64,000 bases of DNA from Ruminococcus sp. (GTDB lineage: Bacteria > Bacillota > Clostridia > Oscillospirales > Ruminococcaceae). Below are positions 1 through 7,166 of the stretch, piece by piece. A program made the position numbers and the translations under genes. The stretch covers positions 124,001-188,000 of the forward strand of contig NZ_JAFUAG010000045.1 in NCBI RefSeq assembly GCF_017464355.1, read 5' to 3'. The notes beneath the pieces are model-generated. The model saw only the letters and a program-made list of their open reading frames with translations, was not told the DNA's origin and ran no database searches. Positions within the stretch are counted from its first letter, which is position 1. Every line of letters begins with the position of its first letter.

Positions 1-165
1 GGCGACGTCAATGTCACCGATGTCAATATCATCGCTGCTCACGTTAAAAGCATAAGGAGCCTTGCAGAAGTATCCCGCGGCGATGTCAACGGCGACGGTG
101 ATATCAACGTAACAGACCTCATGCTGGTCGCAGCCCATGTTAAGGGCATAAAGTCACTGAAATAA
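1..165 (+). CDS. C-terminal end of a dockerin-containing protein (5' truncated)
   Basis: Only the last 54 codons lie in the window, so the catalytic or binding part is unknown. What is visible is a type I dockerin: the tail of the first calcium-binding loop (NVTD) with helix NIIAAHVKSI, a linker, then a second loop DVNGDGDINVTD with helix LMLVAAHVKGI, ending at a TAA. Dockerins bind cohesin modules on scaffoldins and attach enzymes or surface proteins to cellulosome-like complexes. The tail is closely similar in DNA and protein to the dockerin that ends the next gene, which suggests the two genes are tandem paralogues or use the same cohesin. The frame is open from base 1 and is followed by a strong hairpin terminator. 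Very sure of the module, nothing can be said about the rest. Confidence 0.9.
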   Translation, partial: GDVNVTDVNIIAAHVKSIRSLAEVSRGDVNGDGDINVTDLMLVAAHVKGIKSLK

Positions 166-177
166 TATGATACTCAA

Positions 178-208
178 AGCGGGAACGGCCTGTTCCCGCT
201 TTTTGTTT
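178..208 (+). terminator. Rho-independent terminator of the first dockerin gene
   Basis: A perfect 9-bp stem (AGCGGGAAC / GTTCCCGCT) with a 5-base loop is followed by TTTTGTTTG, 12 bases after the stop codon. Confidence 0.9.
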
Positions 209-238
209 GTGCAAAATTACCAATGTTGGAAAACACTG

Positions 239-267
239 TTGACATATATGAAAAAATGATGTATAAT
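239..267 (+). promoter_or_regulatory. Sigma-A promoter of the LRR-dockerin gene
   Basis: TTGACA at 239-244 and TATAAT at 262-267 are separated by exactly 17 bases. Transcription would start near 274, giving a leader of about 165 bases before the start codon at 441. Confidence 0.85.
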
Positions 268-286
268 TTAACAAAAGGTGGTAAAT

Positions 287-400
287 ATGAGTGGGATGGA
301 TATAGGTTCAGATAGTAGATATAGCAGGCTTGCCGCGGCAGGCCTTGTTTTGGTGCCCATATTTTCATCTTTTATAGTCAAAGAGGTGCAGCGACGATAG
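287..400 (+). CDS. Possible 37-residue leader ORF
   Basis: An ATG at 287 is preceded by AGGTGG at a good distance and opens 37 codons that end with TAG at 398-400, inside the leader of the LRR-dockerin gene. The predicted peptide starts MSGMDIGSDSRYSRL, has a hydrophobic middle (AAAGLVLVPIFSSFIV) and ends KEVQRR. I recognise no family. It may be a real small peptide, a leader peptide, or chance. The GC-rich hairpin at 328-347 lies inside it, so translation would affect folding of the leader. Confidence 0.25.
   Translation: MSGMDIGSDSRYSRLAAAGLVLVPIFSSFIVKEVQRR
328..347 (+). promoter_or_regulatory. GC-rich hairpin in the leader of the LRR-dockerin gene
   Basis: The near-palindrome AGGCTTGCCGCGGCAGGCCT is followed by TTGTTTT. 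It sits between the promoter and the gene, so it could be an attenuator-like terminator or only an mRNA-stabilising hairpin. No ligand-binding aptamer was recognised around it. Confidence 0.35.
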
Positions 401-440
401 GTGTGTTGTGCCGTTTTTTATTTGAAGGAGGATATACAAA

Positions 441-2138
441 ATGAAAACAAAGAAGATCGCAGCAGGTGTAATGGCACTTGCCCTGGTGTTCGGAACAATG
501 GCAGCTGTCCCCACAGAGAACGGCTTTGGCTTCTTCGGCGGGATAAGCGCAAGCGCAGCCGCAGAGACCAAGAACTGGGGCACCAATGCCGAGTATACTA
601 TCGATGAGTCGACCATGACAGTTACTGTTTCTCCCAAAGAGGGCAGCGACGGTGTACTTTCCGACAAGACACCTTTTATGTTCAATAAGGATATAAAGCA
701 CGTTGTCATCAGCGAGGGCATAACCGAAATAAGCGACAATGCTTTCTATATGTGCGAAAACCTTGAAGACGTTGAACTGCCTCAGTCTTTAAGAGAGATA
801 GGACAGAGCGCTTTCAAAGGCACCAAGGCCGAGAAGGTCTGCAAGGACGATAACAGGCTGAACGTTATCGGCAAGTGGATAATTTCCACCACCTCAGAAT
901 CCCATGACGACCAGAATGCCGACTATGTCATTCCTGCAGGCATAAAGGGTATCGCAGCCCGTGCTTTTGAGTACGCTACTATCAGCTCTCTCACTCTGCC
1001 CGAGTCTGTTGAGACCATAGGCAAAAACGCATTCTTCAACACCGATCTTCAGGAGATCAATTTCCCAAACAATTCCGAGGTGCGTATAGGTGACTATGCT
1101 TTCCACGGCACTAAGTTCAAAGAGCTCACCGTTCCCGCAAATGCAATTCTGGGCGCAGGTGCTTTCTACGGCTGTACCGATCTCAAAAGTGTGGATATCG
1201 TTGAGGGTGTTCCTGCTATAGGTAAAAGTGCTTTTGCTGACTGCGGAAACCTGATGAAAGTAACTATACCCTATTCGGTAGAAAGTGTAGGCGAGGACGC
1301 TTTCAGGGGTACAGGCATTGTATATCAGCAGAATTCAGAGCCTTTCGTTACTGTTTCTGATTGGCTGGTAGCTGTACATGATAAGTCTGAGTCTCTCACT
1401 GTTCCCGAGGGCATTGTTGGTATCGCTGATAATATGGGTCTTAAGGGTGAGCCAAAGCTGCCAAAGACTCTCAGGTGCATAGGCAGCTATGCAGTAAAGG
1501 GCGACGGCAAGACCGAGCATGAGACTCTGGAGATTCCCGCATCTGTAAAGTTTATCTCAGAGCACGCCTTCCATGACTATATAGCCAAGGAGCTTGTGCT
1601 GAATGAGGGCCTTGAATTTATCGGCAAGGAAGCTTTCAGCAGCATCACAGATAACGATATTACTCTCCCTGCTTCTGTGGAATATGTTGAATGCGGTGCT
1701 TTTGGCGGGCTGTACGCACAAGGCCGTTCCATAACTGTCCTGAACCCAGATTGTGTACTGAGTTGTGATGAACCTCTGCTGCCTAACATATTCATACCGA
1801 CTTTTGTTGTCGATCGTGTCTATGGTTATACAGGCAGTACCGCTGAGGCTCTCTGCAAAGCCTACCATGATGACAGCAAAAGGAACGATGATTCAGAGCC
1901 CATGCTTTTCGTGCCCATTGACGGCAAGCCTGATGAGGGTGATGATACCGTCAAAGGCGACCTGAACGGCGACGGTGAAGTAAATGTTACCGATGTCAAC
2001 CTTATAGCTGCCCACGTTAAAAGCATAAGAAGTCTTGGAAATGAGTCACTGGGCGACGTAAACGGCGACGGCGAAGTAAATGTTTCAGACCTCATGCTCG
2101 TTGCAGCCCATGTAAAGGGTATCAGACCTCTTGACTGA
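441..2138 (+). CDS. Secreted BspA-like leucine-rich-repeat protein with C-terminal dockerin
   Basis: The 565-residue protein starts with a signal peptide (MKTKKIAAGVMALALVFGTMAA, cleavage probably near ASAAAE at about 39-43). Residues about 60-450 hold repeated BspA/LRR_5 units of the form L-x-x-V-x-I-P-x-S-V-x-x-I-G-x-x-A-F. The last 60 residues form a type I dockerin with two complete calcium loops (DLNGDGEVNVTD and DVNGDGEVNVSD), preceded by an acidic linker GKPDEGDDTVKG. No catalytic domain is seen, so an adhesion or binding role on a scaffoldin is the likely use; this is inference from the family. The start is fixed by GAAGGAGG just upstream of the ATG. It has its own consensus promoter and terminator and is a single-gene unit beside another dockerin gene. 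Confidence 0.9.
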   Translation: MKTKKIAAGVMALALVFGTMAAVPTENGFGFFGGISASAAAETKNWGTNAEYTIDESTMTVTVSPKEGSDGVLSDKTPFMFNKDIKHVVISEGITEISDNAFYMCENLEDVELPQSLREIGQSAFKGTKAEKVCKDDNRLNVIGKWIISTTSESHDDQNADYVIPAGIKGIAARAFEYATISSLTLPESVETIGKNAFFNTDLQEINFPNNSEVRIGDYAFHGTKFKELTVPANAILGAGAFYGCTDLKSVDIVEGVPAIGKSAFADCGNLMKVTIPYSVESVGEDAFRGTGIVYQQNSEPFVTVSDWLVAVHDKSESLTVPEGIVGIADNMGLKGEPKLPKTLRCIGSYAVKGDGKTEHETLEIPASVKFISEHAFHDYIAKELVLNEGLEFIGKEAFSSITDNDITLPASVEYVECGAFGGLYAQGRSITVLNPDCVLSCDEPLLPNIFIPTFVVDRVYGYTGSTAEALCKAYHDDSKRNDDSEPMLFVPIDGKPDEGDDTVKGDLNGDGEVNVTDVNLIAAHVKSIRSLGNESLGDVNGDGEVNVSDLMLVAAHVKGIRPLD

Positions 2139-2150
2139 CAGGATACTTCA

Positions 2151-2178
2151 AGCGGAGACATTTGTCTCCGCTTTTTTT
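2151..2178 (+). terminator. Rho-independent terminator of the LRR-dockerin gene
   Basis: Stem AGCGGAGAC / GTCTCCGCT with a 4-base loop is followed by a run of seven T. The stem resembles the terminator of the preceding dockerin gene. Confidence 0.9.
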
Positions 2179-2194
2179 GTTCACGGAATTTATG

Positions 2195-2223
2195 TTGACA
2201 AACGGTAAAAAAAGATATATAAT
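2195..2223 (+). promoter_or_regulatory. Sigma-A promoter of the miaB operon
   Basis: TTGACA at 2195-2200 and TATAAT at 2218-2223 with a 17-base spacer. No strong terminator is seen before miaA, so this promoter may drive the whole miaB-to-miaA block. Confidence 0.85.
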
Positions 2224-2282
2224 TATATAGTATGCAAATTAAAATAGGATAACTATATATTGTGTTTGAAATGAGGGACGTA

Positions 2283-3680
2283 ATGTCAGATAAATATATA
2301 CCTGAACTGCCCGCCGATGAAGCTGTCATCAGGCTGAAAGAATGGGCTGAAAAATACAGCGCCGATAAAGGGCACCCGCCCCTTGCCTTTGTGCATTCCT
2401 ACGGCTGTCAGCAGAATGTCAGCGACGGCGAGAAGATAAAGGGTATGCTGGCAAAGGTGGGCTATGGATTCACAGCTGAAACTAACGAGGCACAGCTTAT
2501 ACTGCTCAACACCTGCGCTGTCCGTGAAAATGCCGAGGACAGAGTTTTCGGTAATATCGGCAACTTTAAAAAGCTGAAAGAGAACGACCGTGATGTGGTC
2601 ATAGGTATCTGCGGCTGTATGGCGCAGCAGCAGCACGTTGCCGAGAAGATAAAGGCTTCCTACCGTCAGGTGGATCTGGTCTTCGGCACCTTTGCCTATA
2701 ACGATATGTTCTCCATGCTGTGGGAAATCATCTCAAAGCACAAGCGCCTGTTCAACCAGAACGAGGCCTGCACCGAGATAGACGAGAGCATGACCCAGCT
2801 GCGTGAGGATAAGGTAAGGGCATTCCTGCCCATAATGTATGGCTGCAATAATTTTTGTACATACTGTATCGTGCCCTACGTCCGCGGACGTGAGCGCAGC
2901 CGTACTCCCGAGGCTGTCATTGCAGAGGTGAAAAGTCTGGTGGAGCAGGGGTATAAGGAGATAACCCTGCTGGGACAGAACGTCAACTCTTACAGCTACG
3001 GTTTTCCGAAGCTTCTGCGGGAGATAGATAAGATAGAGGGCAAGTTCCGCATACGCTTCATGTCCAGCCACCCCAAGGATGCTACCCGTGAGCTGATAGA
3101 TGCCATAGTGGACTGCGAACACGTCTGCACACACCTGCACCTGCCTGTTCAGGCGGGCAGTGACAGAGTGCTGAAAGCCATGAACCGCAGGTACACCACC
3201 GAGAAATATCTTGAGATGATCGACTACGCCCGCAGCCGTGTACCTGATTTTTCTTTTACTACAGACCTTATCGTGGGCTTCCCGGGGGAGACCTATGAGG
3301 AGTTCTGCATGACCAAGGATATCATAAAACGGGTGAAGTACGATAACATATATTCCTTCGTCTATTCCAGACGTTCGGGCACCCCTGCCGCTAAAATGGC
3401 AGATGATATCTCCGATAAGCAGAAAGGCCTGTGGCTGAGGGAGCTTCTGCTGGAACAGCGTGAGATAACCTCTGAAGGGTTCGGCAGATTTGTGGGCAGA
3501 ACTGTGGAAGTCCTCATCGAAGGTGAGGGCAGGACAGGGGAAGGCTGGCTCACGGGAAAGAACGAGGAAAATATCATTGTTGAAGTCGAGGCCGATAAAA
3601 AGTATATAGGTGAGTTCGTCAAGGTGCATATCACCAAAGCCATGAACTGGGCTCTGAGCGGCGAACTTGTCACTGAGTAA
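2283..3680 (+). CDS. miaB: tRNA-2-methylthio-N6-dimethylallyladenosine synthase MiaB
   Basis: This radical-SAM methylthiotransferase adds the 2-methylthio group to i6A37 of tRNAs, after MiaA has added the dimethylallyl group. The N-terminal UPF0004 domain carries the cluster cysteines in SYGCQQN (about residue 42), LNTCAVRE (about 78) and GICGCMAQQ (about 110-112). The radical-SAM motif CNNFCTYC is at about 188-195, followed by PYVRGRERSR, and a TRAM domain forms the C-terminus. Length 465 residues is normal. A longer reading from GTG 2262 is possible, but GAGGG at 2273-2277 places the start at ATG 2283. The next gene is ricA-like, as in Bacillus subtilis (ymcB-ymcA), and miaA lies 6 kb downstream. 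Confidence 0.96.
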   Translation: MSDKYIPELPADEAVIRLKEWAEKYSADKGHPPLAFVHSYGCQQNVSDGEKIKGMLAKVGYGFTAETNEAQLILLNTCAVRENAEDRVFGNIGNFKKLKENDRDVVIGICGCMAQQQHVAEKIKASYRQVDLVFGTFAYNDMFSMLWEIISKHKRLFNQNEACTEIDESMTQLREDKVRAFLPIMYGCNNFCTYCIVPYVRGRERSRTPEAVIAEVKSLVEQGYKEITLLGQNVNSYSYGFPKLLREIDKIEGKFRIRFMSSHPKDATRELIDAIVDCEHVCTHLHLPVQAGSDRVLKAMNRRYTTEKYLEMIDYARSRVPDFSFTTDLIVGFPGETYEEFCMTKDIIKRVKYDNIYSFVYSRRSGTPAAKMADDISDKQKGLWLRELLLEQREITSEGFGRFVGRTVEVLIEGEGRTGEGWLTGKNEENIIVEVEADKKYIGEFVKVHITKAMNWALSGELVTE

Positions 3681-3707
3681 AAACCATTATTTATATAAGG
3701 AGTGTTC

Positions 3708-4121
3708 ATGATGAACGTTATAGAACTTACAAGACAGCTTGGCAAAGCTATCCAGGAAGATGAAAGATACAAGAAGTATGAGGAGGTATGCAAGCTCAAC
3801 GATACCGATACCGAGCTTCAGAATTCCATAGGCAGATTTAACCAGATGCGTTCAGAACTCAGCGTTGAGATGCGCAAGCCCGATAAGGACGCAGACAGGC
3901 TCACCGAGCTTGACCGCGATATCAAGGAGCTTTACGATGAGATAATGGCTATGCCCAAAATGGTAGAATATAACGCTGCCAAGGCTGATATAGATGCGCT
4001 GATGAAGTCGGTGTACTATATCCTCCAGCAGGCAGCCGGCGGCGAAGACCCCGAGACCTGCCCTGCACAGGCACCCTCAGGCTGCTCCGGAAGCTGCTCT
4101 ACCTGCGGCGGCTGCGGCTAA
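3708..4121 (+). CDS. ricA: YlbF/YmcA (RicA-like) family protein with cysteine-rich tail
   Basis: The 137-residue helical protein belongs to the Com_YlbF/DUF964 family, whose B. subtilis members RicA and RicF form a complex with RicT that carries iron-sulphur clusters and affects RNase Y processing, competence and sporulation. The body (about 1-110) is charged and alpha-helical. The last 20 residues are CPAQAPSGCSGSCSTCGGCG, with cysteines spaced C-x3-C-x2-C-x2-C, suited to cluster or metal binding. Its place directly after miaB and before mutS matches ymcB-ymcA-(cotE)-mutS-mutL of Bacillus, so the RicA name rests on gene order plus family. AAGGAG at 3697-3702 fits ATG 3708 or ATG 3711. No ricT or ricF is in this window. 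Confidence 0.8.
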   Translation: MMNVIELTRQLGKAIQEDERYKKYEEVCKLNDTDTELQNSIGRFNQMRSELSVEMRKPDKDADRLTELDRDIKELYDEIMAMPKMVEYNAAKADIDALMKSVYYILQQAAGGEDPETCPAQAPSGCSGSCSTCGGCG

Positions 4122-4198
4122 AATTCCCGCCAAGGACTTGACGGTCGGACAAAAATAATTACGGAACAGACTTTTTTATATAGAACGGAGTGGCAGAA

Positions 4199-6814
4199 GT
4201 GACACTTAAAGAGATAGACGAATCAAAGCTGACACCCATGATGAAACAGTATCTGGCGGTGAAGAAAAAGTATAAGAACCATATACTTTTCTACCGCCTG
4301 GGTGATTTTTACGAGATGTTCTTTGATGATGCCATACTGGTCTCAAAGGAACTGGAGCTGACCCTTACAGGCCGTGACTGCGGACTTGATGAGCGCGCAC
4401 CCATGTGCGGTGTGCCTTTCCATGCCTGCGACGTGTACCTGAAAAAGCTCATCGAAAAGGGACATATGGTGGCTATCTGTGAGCAGACCAAGGACCCCGC
4501 CGAATGCCAGGGCCTTGTCCCCCGTGAGGTCATCAGGGTCGTTACTCCCGGTACCCTTATCGAGAGCAGTATGCTCGATGAGTCTTCCAATAACTACCTC
4601 TGCGCCTTCTATATGAAGTCCAAGGAGGCTGCTCTGTGCCTTGCGGATATATCCACTGGCGAGGTACACCTTTTTGAGTTCTCAGGAAAGGATACTGCCA
4701 ACAGCGCTATCAATGAACTGTCCAGATTTTCACCCTCTGAGATACTCATAAACGATGCTATACTTTCAAATAAGGAGATCTCTGCTTTTATCCGTGAAAA
4801 GATAAAGACCAGCGTGCAGCTGCTGGAGGAAGCGGATTTCGACCCCGCCCGCCATACCGATGAGGTGCTGACACAGTTCTCCGTCAACAGCCTTGATTCG
4901 CTGGGGCTCAAAGCTGACAGCCTGAGCGCCTGTGCAGTATGCGGACTTTTTGCCTATATCCACGATACCCAGAAGGCGCTGGTAGGCAGATTTTCTTCCA
5001 TAATCAGACACGACGCCGACCCCATAATGACCATAGGCTTCACCGCCAGAAGAAACCTGGAGCTTACGGAAACTCTCCGCAACAAGCAAAAGAAGGGTTC
5101 GCTTCTCTGGGTCATCAGCAATACCAAGACCTCCATGGGCAACCGTATGCTGAAATCCTGGCTGGAACAGCCCCTGATAAATCCCGCAAAGATCATCGAC
5201 AGACTCAATGCGGTGGAACAGCTTGTCCGTGACCCTGTGGCGCTGGGGGAGATAAAGGAAGTCCTGGGCGGTGTGTATGACCTGGAACGTCTTATGACCA
5301 GGGTCATGTATAAGTCCGCCAGCCCAAGGGACTTAAAATCTCTTTCCCTTACTGCGCTGAAGCTCCCCGAGCTGAAAAGACAGCTTGCTGCCTTTGACGG
5401 CAAACTCATAAAGGACTGCGCAGGCAGGATATCCACCCTTGACGCAGTTTCAAATCTGGTGGAGAATGCTCTGGTGGACGAGCCCCCTGCCAATGTGAAG
5501 GATGGCGGTGTTATCCGTGACGGCTTCAATGAACAGCTTGACGGCCTGAGGAACATCATCTCGGGAGGCAAGGGAATCATCGAGGACATAGCCGAGCGCG
5601 AAAAGGAAAAGACAGGCATCAAGAACCTGAAAATAGGCTATAACAGGGTATTCGGTTACTATATAGAAGTTACCAAGTCCTACTATGACCTTATACCCGA
5701 TAACTATATAAGAAAGCAGACCCTCGCCAACTGCGAACGTTTCATAACCGATGAACTTAAAGTGGCTGAAAACACCATTCTCGGTGCCAGTGACAAGATA
5801 CTTTCCCTTGAACAGGAGATATTCACCGAGGTGCGTGACTTCATCGCCACACAGCTTCGCATAGTGCAGGAAACTGCCACTGCTGTAGCTGAGATAGATG
5901 TGCTTTGTTCCTACGCAACAGCCGCTATCAAGAACAACTACACCAAGCCCGAGATAGCTATCGACGGCATTATAAATATCAAGAACGGCCGTCATCCCGT
6001 TGTCGAGCTTATGCAGACCGATGAGGTGTTCGTGCCCAACGATACCTACCTTGACCTCAGCGGCAACCGCATGGCGGTCATAACAGGACCCAATATGTCA
6101 GGTAAATCCACCTATATGCGTCAGGTGGCGCTGATAACCCTTATGGCGCAGATAGGCTGCTTCGTCCCTGCGGACTATGCCAAGATATCGGTAGTTGACC
6201 AGATATTCACCCGTATAGGCGCCTCAGATGACCTTACCGCAGGCCAGTCTACTTTTATGGTGGAGATGAGCGAGGTGGCAGACATCGTCAAGCACGCCAC
6301 CAAGGACAGCCTTGTTATCCTTGATGAGGTGGGCAGAGGTACCTCTACTTTTGACGGCATAGCTATAGCCCGTGCCGTTTCGGAGTATATCTCCACCTCC
6401 CGTTCGCTGGGCTGCAAGACCCTTTTCGCAACCCATTATCACGAGCTGATAGCCCTTGAAGACGAACTTACAGGGGTAAAAAATTACTCAGTTGCAGTAA
6501 AGCGCCAGGGCGATAACATCAAGTTCCTGCGTAAGATAGTGCAGGGCGGCGCCGATGAAAGCTACGGTATCGAAGTCGCAAAGCTGGCAGGCCTGCCAAA
6601 TAAGATAATCGGCAGGGCGAAATCTCTGCTGGGCGAAATGGAAGCCGAAGCCATAAAGGCCAAGGCCGCAGTGGCAGGGACCGAGAACGACCAGATATCC
6701 TTCGATAAAATAAGCGACAGCATAGTCACCGATAAACTCCGCAAGACCAACATCGACGAGATGAACGATGAGGAACTCCGTGAGTTCGTTAAAGACCTGC
6801 TGAGATATGTATGA
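4199..6814 (+). CDS. mutS: DNA mismatch repair protein MutS
   Basis: MutS recognises mismatches and, with MutL, starts repair. The N-terminal mismatch-binding motif GDFYEMF is at about 34-40. The ATPase domain has Walker A GPNMSGKST at about 630-638, Walker B VILDEVGRGTS near 706 and the HYHEL helix region after it. Length of 871 residues fits MutS1 and not MutS2, as there is no Smr domain. The frame is open from GTG 4190, but ACGGAG at 4185-4190 favours GTG 4199 (MTLKEIDESKL), eight bases downstream. The stop overlaps the next start (ATGA), so translation is coupled to the unknown 107-residue protein, followed by mutL. Confidence 0.97.
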   Translation: MTLKEIDESKLTPMMKQYLAVKKKYKNHILFYRLGDFYEMFFDDAILVSKELELTLTGRDCGLDERAPMCGVPFHACDVYLKKLIEKGHMVAICEQTKDPAECQGLVPREVIRVVTPGTLIESSMLDESSNNYLCAFYMKSKEAALCLADISTGEVHLFEFSGKDTANSAINELSRFSPSEILINDAILSNKEISAFIREKIKTSVQLLEEADFDPARHTDEVLTQFSVNSLDSLGLKADSLSACAVCGLFAYIHDTQKALVGRFSSIIRHDADPIMTIGFTARRNLELTETLRNKQKKGSLLWVISNTKTSMGNRMLKSWLEQPLINPAKIIDRLNAVEQLVRDPVALGEIKEVLGGVYDLERLMTRVMYKSASPRDLKSLSLTALKLPELKRQLAAFDGKLIKDCAGRISTLDAVSNLVENALVDEPPANVKDGGVIRDGFNEQLDGLRNIISGGKGIIEDIAEREKEKTGIKNLKIGYNRVFGYYIEVTKSYYDLIPDNYIRKQTLANCERFITDELKVAENTILGASDKILSLEQEIFTEVRDFIATQLRIVQETATAVAEIDVLCSYATAAIKNNYTKPEIAIDGIINIKNGRHPVVELMQTDEVFVPNDTYLDLSGNRMAVITGPNMSGKSTYMRQVALITLMAQIGCFVPADYAKISVVDQIFTRIGASDDLTAGQSTFMVEMSEVADIVKHATKDSLVILDEVGRGTSTFDGIAIARAVSEYISTSRSLGCKTLFATHYHELIALEDELTGVKNYSVAVKRQGDNIKFLRKIVQGGADESYGIEVAKLAGLPNKIIGRAKSLLGEMEAEAIKAKAAVAGTENDQISFDKISDSIVTDKLRKTNIDEMNDEELREFVKDLLRYV

Positions 6815-7134
6815 AGTATGACGAATATAAGTGCCTTATCGAGGAAAAACAGATAGCTAAAGAACCCGATAACTATCATGTGGCAAAATTAAAAGTTTAT
6901 GCCCCCGATGAGAGCGACCTTCACGAGATAACTCTTACTTTCATAAAGACCATGGATCATAACGGTGCGTGGGATTTTGATTTAGTGCATATAGATGATG
7001 AAAATACCAATGTCATCACATTCAAGTGGAATGGCGGAGTGCGCTTGCTTGATGCCTTGAGCAAACTGCCGAAATTTGGCTGTGAACATAAAAAACAGCT
7101 GCTGCTTGATGCAGGCAGGGAATTTGACTTTTGA
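6811..7134 (+). CDS. Uncharacterised 107-residue protein between mutS and mutL
   Basis: The start ATG 6811 overlaps the mutS stop as ATGA, and its stop lies 32 bases before the mutL start, so it is embedded in the mismatch repair operon. The protein is acidic and soluble, with no membrane segment or signal peptide. The middle (HEITLTFIKTMDHNGAWDFD) and the stretch NVITFKWNGGVRLLDAL suggest a small alpha/beta fold. I recognise no family. In Bacillus mutS and mutL are adjacent, so this is an insertion relative to that order. Translational coupling argues that it is a real gene. Confidence 0.75.
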   Translation: MKYDEYKCLIEEKQIAKEPDNYHVAKLKVYAPDESDLHEITLTFIKTMDHNGAWDFDLVHIDDENTNVITFKWNGGVRLLDALSKLPKFGCEHKKQLLLDAGREFDF

Positions 7135-7166
7135 ATAAAGGCGAAAGCCATAGAACAGGAAAGAAA

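Noticed and set aside
2733..3629. 298-codon open frame on the minus strand
   Set aside because: It is antisense to miaB, has no ribosome site and its translation shows no family; the miaB frame fully explains the sequence.
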